The notes under the pieces are model-generated. The model worked only from the letters and a program-made list of their open reading frames with translations, ran no database searches and was not told the origin of the DNA. From positions 1 to 13,440 of the forward strand of contig NZ_CDSC02000094.1 in the NCBI RefSeq assembly GCF_001298715.1: 13,440 nt of DNA, written 5' to 3'. This stretch comes from Bathymodiolus azoricus thioautotrophic gill symbiont. Its GTDB lineage: Bacteria > Pseudomonadota > Gammaproteobacteria > PS1 > Pseudothioglobaceae. Made by a program: the position numbers and the translations under genes. This document shows, one piece after another, positions 8,303-13,440 of this stretch (within the stretch, counting starts at the first letter, position 1; every line of letters starts with the position of its first letter).

Positions 8303-10129
8303 TTAAACCACATCCACACGACGAAACATACCCAACATGTGATACAACAAATGACAATGATATGTCCACGAGCCTTTAGCATCAACTTTAACTCGATAAC
8401 TAATCTTTGCCCCTGGTTGAACAATCACCGTATGCTTGCGTGGGATATACATATTATCTCCTGTCTCTAAATCACTCCACATTCCATGTAGATGCATAGG
8501 GTGATTCATCATTGTGTCATTAACAAAAGTGATACGAACAACTTCGCCAAATTTAAACTGCAAAGGCTCAGCATCGGCAAACTTCACACCATTAATAGAC
8601 CACATATAACGACTCATATTGCCCGTTAAATGCAATTGAATCTCACGATCTGGGTCTGGATAGTTATGCGTCATATGCAAACTACGAAGATCTGCATAAG
8701 TTAAGACTTTTCTACCGTTATCACGCAACCCAACACCTGGGTCATCTAAACGATATTGTGGATCAACAGAACGCATATCGATATGTGGTCCAAATTCAGT
8801 ATCCGCATGAGTTAACATTGAACCCATGGTTGACATTTCTTTGTTGTCACCCATATTCATCTTTGAGTGGTCCATATCTGCCATTGACTTTTGCTTACCC
8901 ATTGAACTGTGACCCATTTTTGAATGATCCATGCCAGACATTGTCGTTTGCTTCATGTTCATCGAGCCGTGATTCATTTTTGAATGATCCATACCTGCCA
9001 TATTTGACATATTCATCCCCATATCACTGTGTGTTAGACTAGACGCCTTGTCTAATTCAGGCACCTCGCCTAACACTGAGGTATCGGGAGTTAATGTGCC
9101 TCGTGCATAGCCAGAGCGAGAAATATCTTGGGCAAAAATAGTGTAGGCTCTGTCATCTTTTGGTTCAACAATCACATCATAGGTTTCTGCCACGCCAATG
9201 CGGAACTCATCAACAGACACAGGTTCAATATTTTGTCCATCAGCAGCCACTACCGTCATTTTTAACCCTGGAATGCGCACATCAAAAAAAGTCATTGCTG
9301 AACCGTTAATAAAGCGAACTCTCACTTTATCACCTTTTTCAAACAAGCCAACCCAGCCTTTGTCAGGTGTTACGCCATTGATTAAATAAGTATAAGTGTA
9401 TCCTGTTACATCGGACAAATCACGCTGGCTCATGCGCATTTGGTTCCACATTTTTCTATCGCTCCAAGTATTTTCTAGTCCATTTTTCTCGATGTCATCC
9501 ATTAAATCAGTATGGGTGCGTTCATTAAAATTGTAATAATGTGAGAGTTTTTTAAGTTTGTGATACACATCAACTGGATTCTCATCGGTCCAATCAGAAA
9601 GCATAACAATATAATCTTTATCATAAGTGATTGGGTCTTTTCCAGCTGGGTCTATCACAATCGGGCCATACAGGCCTGTTTGTTCTTGAAAACCAGAATG
9701 TGAGTGATACCAATAGGTGCCACTTTGTTTGGCTTTAAAACGATAAGTAAAGGTTTCGCCTGGTTCAATGCCATGAAAATCATTACTAATATCAGGCACT
9801 CCATCCATTTCACTTGGCAAAATCAAACCATGCCAGTGAATAGAAGTGTTTTCTTTTAGATGATTAGTAACATTTAGCGTAATCATCTCCCCCTCTTTAA
9901 ACCTTAATAAAGGTGCTGGCAGTGAGTTATTTACGGTAGTGGCGCTGCGCATGGTGCCGGTAAAGTTGACGCTTTGCTCTCCAATACTTAGGTTAAAAGT
10001 ATTACCTGTTAGTGTTGTTATATTGTTGCGCATACCCGCAAATAAAATACTTGGGTTAATCGCTAATGCTGCAGCGCCTATTGTTACACCCGTAACAAAT
10101 TGCCTGCGTGATAATGTTTTGTTATTCAT
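8303..10129 (-). CDS. copA: copper resistance multicopper oxidase CopA (PcoA family), Tat-exported
   Basis: Periplasmic multicopper oxidase of 608 residues that oxidises Cu+ and binds copper. A twin-arginine signal (SRRQFV, residues 7-12) with a hydrophobic stretch ends near LFAG (about 29-32), implying export of the folded protein. Copper ligands: HWH (98-100), HSH (142-144), HPMHLH (543-548) and HCHLLYHMLGM (591-601). Between domains 2 and 3 a Met/His-rich segment (about 370-438) contains three copies of MDHSKM (380, 400 and 419) with related MxxM spacers, the hallmark copper-binding repeat of CopA/PcoA. AAGGAG lies 7 bases before the ATG. It is the first large gene of the cluster, with 140 bases before it that may hold a promoter, and copB follows after 15 bases. 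Length is normal for the family. Confidence 0.97.
   Translation of the reverse strand: MNNKTLSRRQFVTGVTIGAAALAINPSILFAGMRNNITTLTGNTFNLSIGEQSVNFTGTMRSATTVNNSLPAPLLRFKEGEMITLNVTNHLKENTSIHWHGLILPSEMDGVPDISNDFHGIEPGETFTYRFKAKQSGTYWYHSHSGFQEQTGLYGPIVIDPAGKDPITYDKDYIVMLSDWTDENPVDVYHKLKKLSHYYNFNERTHTDLMDDIEKNGLENTWSDRKMWNQMRMSQRDLSDVTGYTYTYLINGVTPDKGWVGLFEKGDKVRVRFINGSAMTFFDVRIPGLKMTVVAADGQNIEPVSVDEFRIGVAETYDVIVEPKDDRAYTIFAQDISRSGYARGTLTPDTSVLGEVPELDKASSLTHSDMGMNMSNMAGMDHSKMNHGSMNMKQTTMSGMDHSKMGHSSMGKQKSMADMDHSKMNMGDNKEMSTMGSMLTHADTEFGPHIDMRSVDPQYRLDDPGVGLRDNGRKVLTYADLRSLHMTHNYPDPDREIQLHLTGNMSRYMWSINGVKFADAEPLQFKFGEVVRITFVNDTMMNHPMHLHGMWSDLETGDNMYIPRKHTVIVQPGAKISYRVKVDAKGSWTYHCHLLYHMLGMFRRVDVV
8860..9003 (-). 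repeat. Met/His-rich MDHSKM repeat segment inside copA
   Basis: Three MDHSKM units, separated by 14 and 13 residues of Met-rich sequence (NHGSMNM, GHSSMGK and similar). At DNA level the units share the core tttgaatgatccat in two copies, with a diverged third. This is a coding repeat that provides thioether and imidazole copper ligands. It is not an array of spacers. Confidence 0.85.
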
Positions 10130-10269
10130 TTTTATTCTCCTTAATCAATAACTATTTGAATTGATAAACAATTCTTAAGTGCTACTAAAAAAACTTAGAT
10201 TGATTGACGATTGACAATAATAAAATTGCTTTATAAAAACAAATTTACAGAGTCAATACGCTAGAAAAT
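10130..10269 (-). promoter_or_regulatory. leader region between the CopL-like gene and copA, with candidate operator elements
   Basis: The largest gap of the cluster (140 bases) contains no open reading frame. Elements read directly: a weak promoter-like pair on the minus strand, TTGACT (10256-10251) and TATAAA (10235-10230), with a short 15-base spacer; a perfect 7-base tandem direct repeat, GATTGAC (10202-10208 and 10209-10215, plus strand); a dyad GAATTG-ATAAA-CAATTC (10158-10174); and the AAGGAG ribosome site (10142-10137). The direct repeat and dyad could be sites for a copper-responsive regulator, or the dyad could form an RNA hairpin in the leader. I see no CueR-type dyad. No regulator gene lies in the window. 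Confidence 0.4.
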
Positions 10270-10566
10270 TTAAACGATTGGAGGGGGGAGAATCATCTTC
10301 GAGGAAAAAGATGTATAAAAAGTATTAGCAATAGAGGTCACTGAAAGTGATTGAAGAATAACTCTCTCAGAAATTATGGCCTTCTTATCAATAGAAAAAT
10401 GTTGCGCACAAACTGTATCGCAACATCCTGATAAATGTTCTTCAACGGACATATTCATCAATTTGTTACCTAATGAGCAATGCTCAATACCACTAGATGC
10501 AACAATATCATTAGCATTAGCTAACGACATAAATACAAGAAAAAACAATGATAACAAAACTTTCAT
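10270..10566 (-). CDS. small secreted Cys-containing protein, CopL-like by position and layout
   Basis: 98-residue protein with a clear signal peptide (about 1-18, MKVLLSLFFLVFMSLANA). The mature part has Cys30 beside His29, then GCCDTVCAQH (Cys48, Cys49, Cys53, His56), a candidate metal site. The end is MILPPPIV. Small secreted proteins placed directly before copA in Xanthomonas (CopL, needed for copper-inducible copAB expression) share a signal peptide, a Cys/His cluster and a C-terminal Pro-Pro-Ile. The resemblance here is in layout and ending, not demonstrated homology. The start must be the ATG at 10566 to keep the signal peptide. No good Shine-Dalgarno sequence is present, but TATAAT ends 6 bases before the ATG. 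The gene lies 12 bases after hemW and 140 bases before copA. Function is inferred: copper binding or regulation of the cluster. Confidence 0.7.
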   Translation of the reverse strand: MKVLLSLFFLVFMSLANANDIVASSGIEHCSLGNKLMNMSVEEHLSGCCDTVCAQHFSIDKKAIISERVILQSLSVTSIANTFYTSFSSKMILPPPIV

Positions 10567-10572
10567 CTTCTA

Positions 10573-10578
10573 ATTATA
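10573..10578 (-). promoter_or_regulatory. candidate -10 element for the CopL-like gene
   Basis: A perfect TATAAT on the minus strand (10578-10573) starts immediately after the hemW TGA and ends 6 bases before the CopL-like ATG. If used, transcription would begin at or next to the start codon, giving a leaderless mRNA. No good -35 box is found: TTTGCA lies 16 bases upstream. An activator-dependent promoter would tolerate a poor -35. In AT-rich DNA this may be chance. Confidence 0.35.
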
Positions 10579-11685
10579 TCACAAAAAAATAACCTGCAAA
10601 TCATTCAGAAAATTAAATCCTTTTTCACTAGGCTGAATGCGCTTATCATTTAGCTCAAGTAGTCCTAATGCCTGGGCTTTATTTAATTGTTGCTGAATTG
10701 TTGGTATTGATTGCCCTGTTCTTTGCGTAAATAAATCAGACTCAAATCCCGCCTTAAGTCGTAATGCATTCAACATAAATTCAAAACTAAGTTGCTTTAC
10801 TGCGGTAATTTTGTTTTGGTTGTTCTGAGTAAAATCTTTGGGTGATTTTGATTGTAATGTGCGAAGTATTTTACCTTCTGTGGTTATTTTTCCATGTGCG
10901 CCGGCACCAATGCCTAAGTAATCGCCAAATTGCCAATAATTCAGATTGTGTTTTGCAGGTCGCTGTGAAAATGCTGAAACCTCATATTGGATAAATCCTG
11001 CTTGCTCTAATAACAGTTGTCCTTGCTCTTGCATTTCCCATGCATTTTCTTGCGAAAGTTTTGGCGGGTGTTTGGCAAAAAAAGTGTTGGGTTCAACGGT
11101 GAGCTGATAAAAAGAAATATGCGCTGGACTCAGTGCGATGGCTTGTTTAACATCGTACAAACACTCGTCAATGCTTTGCCCCTCAAAACCAAACATTAAA
11201 TCAATATTAATATTATCAAATCCAACCACCTGTGCTTGTTTTAGCGTTTCAATCGCTTGCTGGCTGGAATGTATTCTGCCCAAGTTTTGCAGATATCCAT
11301 CGTTAAAAGACTGCACGCCAATTGACAAACGATTCACCCCTAACTTTTTTAAGGCACTGAATTTTTCTCTATCACTTGCCCCAGGATTGGCCTCTAATGT
11401 GATTTCAATATCATCGGCAAAATCCAGTGTTTTTCTAAGTCCTACAAACAAAACTTCCATGGCTTCAATCGAGCATAGACTTGGCGTGCCGCCACCAATA
11501 AAAATTGTTTGTATCTCTCGCCCTTGCACCCAATGCAGTTGATTTTTCAAATCTGCCAATACCGCTTGTATGTAGGCCGTATCATTCTCAGTACGCTGTT
11601 CATGCGAATTAAAATCGCAATACGGACATTTTTTTACACACCAAGGGTAATGGATATACAGTGAAAGTGGCGGAAGTACTAACAA
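10579..11685 (-). CDS. hemW: radical SAM heme chaperone HemW
   Basis: Radical SAM protein of 368 residues, formerly annotated as oxygen-independent coproporphyrinogen III oxidase. HemW binds heme and inserts it into target proteins such as respiratory enzymes, in the cytoplasm or at the inner membrane. The cluster motif is PWCVKKCPYCDFNSH, with Cys16, Cys20 and Cys23 (CxxxCxxC); GGGTPS (64-69) binds SAM. HNLNYW and GIGAGAHGK follow, as in HemW. The N-terminus LPPLSLYIHYPWC begins just as in E. coli HemW, which supports the TTG start at 11685. Absence of the longer HemN N-terminal extension favours HemW over HemN. It overlaps rdgB by 7 bases. Heme supply next to two cytochrome genes is suggestive, but the rdgB-hemW pairing is common and probably ancestral. 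Confidence 0.93.
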   Translation of the reverse strand: MLVLPPLSLYIHYPWCVKKCPYCDFNSHEQRTENDTAYIQAVLADLKNQLHWVQGREIQTIFIGGGTPSLCSIEAMEVLFVGLRKTLDFADDIEITLEANPGASDREKFSALKKLGVNRLSIGVQSFNDGYLQNLGRIHSSQQAIETLKQAQVVGFDNINIDLMFGFEGQSIDECLYDVKQAIALSPAHISFYQLTVEPNTFFAKHPPKLSQENAWEMQEQGQLLLEQAGFIQYEVSAFSQRPAKHNLNYWQFGDYLGIGAGAHGKITTEGKILRTLQSKSPKDFTQNNQNKITAVKQLSFEFMLNALRLKAGFESDLFTQRTGQSIPTIQQQLNKAQALGLLELNDKRIQPSEKGFNFLNDLQVIFL

Positions 11686-12269
11686 ACTTTTAATTCTTCT
11701 AATAGTGCTGTGAGTGCCTTAGCTCTATGTGAAATCGTATTTTTGACCTCAGAGGACAATTCAGCAGAAGTACAGCTCTGAGTTGGTAGATAAAAAATAG
11801 GGTCATAGCCAAAACCATTTTTGCCAACTTTCTCACGCAAAATTTCACCTTCCCAAGCACGCTGAATAATAATAGGTGTTGGGTCGTTTGCGTGTTCAAC
11901 AAATACAACTGCACACCAAAACTTGGCACTGCGCTCACCATCAGCAACATCCTTCATTTCATCTAATAGTTTTTGCATGTTGGCTTCATCATTACCATGA
12001 CGACCCCCATAGCGCGCTGAATAAATACCTGGCGCACCATCAAGTGCATCTACCACAATGCCTGAGTCATCTGCTAAAGCAGGAAGAGCTGATTGTTCGG
12101 ATGCATTGCGAGCTTTAATCAAAGCATTTTCAACAAAAGTGAGTCCTATTTCAGGCACTTCTTCAACACCACCATCACTCATTGATACCACTTCACAGAC
12201 ACTTTTAAGCATGGCATTAAATTCTCTAATTTTCCCCTTATTATTGCTTGCTAAGATGATTTTTCGCAT
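11679..12269 (-). CDS. rdgB: XTP/dITP (non-canonical purine NTP) pyrophosphatase
   Basis: Hydrolyses dITP, XTP and ITP to monophosphates and keeps these bases out of DNA and RNA (RdgB/HAM1 family, cytoplasmic). Motifs: [12 protein letters not shown] (6-17), ADDSG (66-70), [12 protein letters not shown] (78-89), GFGYDP (152-157) and SHRAKAL (180-186). The preferred start is the ATG at 12269 (196 residues, [10 protein letters not shown]), matching the family N-terminus; a GTG at 12287 would add six residues (202). No Shine-Dalgarno sequence precedes either start. It is the first gene of rdgB-hemW, divergent from rpiA with 42 bases between the two starts. Confidence 0.95.
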   Translation of the reverse strand: MRKIILASNNKGKIREFNAMLKSVCEVVSMSDGGVEEVPEIGLTFVENALIKARNASEQSALPALADDSGIVVDALDGAPGIYSARYGGRHGNDEANMQKLLDEMKDVADGERSAKFWCAVVFVEHANDPTPIIIQRAWEGEILREKVGKNGFGYDPIFYLPTQSCTSAELSSEVKNTISHRAKALTALLEELKVC

Positions 12270-12311
12270 AGGTGTATAATAACTCACTTTAAATTACATT
12301 CAAAAACGATT
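12270..12311. promoter_or_regulatory. compact divergent promoter region rdgB/rpiA
   Basis: Plus strand: TATAAT at 12275-12280 would place the rpiA transcript start near 12287, about 25 bases before its ATG; no good -35 is seen at the normal distance. Minus strand: TTGAAT (12303-12298) and TATTAT (12281-12276), 16 bases apart, would start transcription at or next to the rdgB ATG at 12269, giving a leaderless message. The two -10 boxes occupy nearly the same bases, so the two promoters would compete. The assignment is by motif only. Confidence 0.45.
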
Positions 12312-12971
12312 ATGACACAAGATGAAATGAAACAAGCAGTGGCACAAGAAGCATTGAATTATGTTGTTGAAGGCACTATTATAGGCGTTGGCACTGGTTC
12401 AACGGCTAATTTTTTTATTGATGCATTGGCAACAATAAAAGACAAAATCAAAGGCACAGTGGCAAGTTCTGAAGCAACAGCACAGCGATTAAAATCACAC
12501 GGTATTGAAGTATTTGATTTGAATGATGTTCAAAAAATGTCAGTTTATATTGATGGCGCTGATGAATCAGATGATGGTTTAAACCTTATTAAAGGTGGTG
12601 GTGGTGCACTTACTCGTGAAAAAATTGTCGCAGCAGTAGCGGATAAATTTATCTGTATTGCCGATGAGTCTAAACTGGTAGATGTAATGGGTGCGTTCCC
12701 CTTACCTGTAGAAGTTATCCCAATGAGTGCGAATTATGTCACTCGTGAAATTACCAAAAGAATAGGCGGCACCGTGAAACTCAGAGATTTCACTACTGAT
12801 AATGGCAACTTGATTTTAGATGTAAGTGATTTAAAAATTACCAATCCAAAAGCTATAGAAACTGAATTAAACAGCATTACCGGTGTTGTGACTAACGGTT
12901 TATTTGCCAACAGTCCTGCAGATGTATTGCTACTTGGAACACCAAATGGTGTTCGCATGGTAACGGCTTAA
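12312..12971 (+). CDS. rpiA: ribose-5-phosphate isomerase A
   Basis: Interconverts ribose 5-phosphate and ribulose 5-phosphate in the pentose phosphate and Calvin cycle pathways, in the cytoplasm. Motifs of the RpiA family: GVGTGSTAN (25-33, phosphate binding), SSEATAQRL (about 52-60), DGADE (81-85) and [11 protein letters not shown] (94-104) with the catalytic aspartate, glutamate and lysine residues. At 219 residues it matches the usual length. It is the only plus-strand gene of the window and is read divergently from rdgB. No Shine-Dalgarno sequence precedes the ATG. An IS element begins 9 bases after the stop, so any native terminator downstream has been displaced or separated from the gene. 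Confidence 0.97.
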   Translation: MTQDEMKQAVAQEALNYVVEGTIIGVGTGSTANFFIDALATIKDKIKGTVASSEATAQRLKSHGIEVFDLNDVQKMSVYIDGADESDDGLNLIKGGGGALTREKIVAAVADKFICIADESKLVDVMGAFPLPVEVIPMSANYVTREITKRIGGTVKLRDFTTDNGNLILDVSDLKITNPKAIETELNSITGVVTNGLFANSPADVLLLGTPNGVRMVTA

Positions 12972-12980
12972 ACTTTATTT

Positions 12981-13440
12981 GAGACCTTTGCATAAATAGC
13001 CCAACCTAAATAAACCAAAATTCAACCACTAACCAAAAATAATCTTCGGTCTTTTAACACGCTCACAACCAAACAACCAAGCCAAATAGATTTGCACCAA
13101 AAAATCCTTGGCGTCTTGCGCCAATTTGCTAAGGATCTTTCTCAAATTATGTCCACTGGCATACACAATAACATTCTGCATATCACCTATCTTGCCTTTA
13201 AGGTAGTTGCGACTTAGTCTGCCATCGTTATTCACATGAGAAATCTCAGGCTCTATGGCGCTTTCTGCGTTTGAGTAGCCTTTTAATGCTGTTTGCTACG
13301 CCGCGCTTTTGTCTTGAGATGAATACTTGAATGTCTTTAATGCCATGACCTTGATAACCTCTGTCAACAAAACATTGTTTAATTTTATGGTAAACGAACT
13401 CAGTGGTTATGAGTTTATAGTCATAAGCGAGCACATTTTT
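12981..13440 (-). mobile_element. IS5-type insertion sequence, transposase-3' end only, cut by the window edge
   Basis: The end is set by GAGACCTTTGCATAAAT at 12981-12997, which matches the GAGACCTTTGCA terminal inverted repeat I recall for IS5-related elements. The transposase is read toward this end and stops at 13029, leaving a normal short non-coding tail. The other terminal repeat and both target duplications cannot be checked because the element continues past 13440. The base just outside the repeat is within TTT (12978-12980), directly downstream of rpiA. Confidence 0.75.
13029..13440 (-). pseudogene. IS5 family DDE transposase, C-terminal part, frameshifted
   Basis: Two reading frames together give the C-terminal half of an IS5-type transposase. 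The upstream frame (13440 to about 13262) contains FVDRGYQGHG, with the second catalytic Asp, and the QKRGVANSIKRLLKRR stretch. The downstream frame, read from about 13261, continues SAIEPEISHVNNDGRLSRNYLKGK, with the catalytic Glu in SAIEPE, then the usual tail. The join needs one base less in AGAAAGC (13266-13260): an extra A in the AAA run moves the frame so that the upstream frame stops 7 codons later (…KRHRA). The frame opens to the window edge, so the N-terminal part lies beyond it. It is most likely inactive, unless a +1 ribosomal shift or a base error in the read explains the break. Confidence 0.82.

Noticed and set aside
8820..9010. Regularly spaced similar DNA segments that could be taken for a CRISPR array
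   Set aside because: They encode the MDHSKM Met-rich repeats of CopA in frame, and the intervals are related Met/His-rich coding sequence, not unique spacers.
10130..10578. CueR-type (MerR family) copper promoter
   Set aside because: No 19-20 base spacer with an ACCTTCC-like dyad is found in either upstream region.
11138..11542. 134-residue open frame on the plus strand
   Set aside because: It lies entirely within hemW on the opposite strand, has no ribosome site or recognisable motif, and hemW is certain.
12270..12287. GTG start at 12287 for rdgB
   Set aside because: The family N-terminus begins at [10 protein letters not shown], and the extra six residues have no support and no ribosome site.

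Overview
The window is AT-rich bacterial chromosome. The housekeeping proteins (RdgB, HemW, RpiA, YggS) look gammaproteobacterial. A low-GC sulfur-oxidiser or symbiont of the SUP05/Thioglobaceae type would fit, but that placement is inference and rests on no marker gene here. Genes are packed tightly, and no stretch over 300 bases lacks a gene. The longest gaps are 10130-10269 (140 bases, before the multicopper oxidase copA) and 2437-2565 (129 bases, between the Cu-ATPase and argB).

Layout. (1) 79-2436, minus strand: argB-pyrK-yggS, three overlapping core genes for arginine synthesis, pyrimidine synthesis and PLP homeostasis. (2) 2566-10566, minus strand: an 8 kb copper-resistance cluster of seven genes. 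In transcription order these are a small secreted Cys-containing protein placed like CopL, multicopper oxidase CopA, outer-membrane CopB, a membrane-anchored cytochrome c, a lipoprotein cytochrome c, a second multicopper oxidase, and a P1B-type Cu+-exporting ATPase. (3) 10579-12269, minus strand: hemW and rdgB, core genes upstream of the copper cluster. (4) 12312-12971, plus strand: rpiA, divergent from rdgB. (5) 12981-13440: the transposase-3' end of an IS5-type insertion sequence, starting 9 bases after the rpiA stop and running off the window. Its transposase reading frame is broken.

How the genes fit together. The ATPase should pump Cu+ from the cytoplasm to the periplasm. There the two Tat-exported oxidases can oxidise Cu+ to the less toxic Cu2+ and bind it with Met-rich segments, and CopB acts at the outer membrane. 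Two mono-heme cytochromes c lie between copB and the second oxidase, and one start codon overlaps the oxidase gene's neighbour in an ATGA arrangement. This suggests that periplasmic copper oxidation is tied to electron transfer, which is the least explained part of the window. No copper regulator (CueR, CopRS, CsoR) is encoded here; the CopL-like protein and the 10130-10269 gap are the only visible regulatory candidates.

Six of the seven copper genes have clear Shine-Dalgarno sequences, while the flanking core genes mostly lack them and several use TTG starts or possibly leaderless starts. Together with the position of the cluster between unrelated core operons, and a small palindromic (MITE-like) element at its 3' end, this suggests that the copper cluster was acquired.
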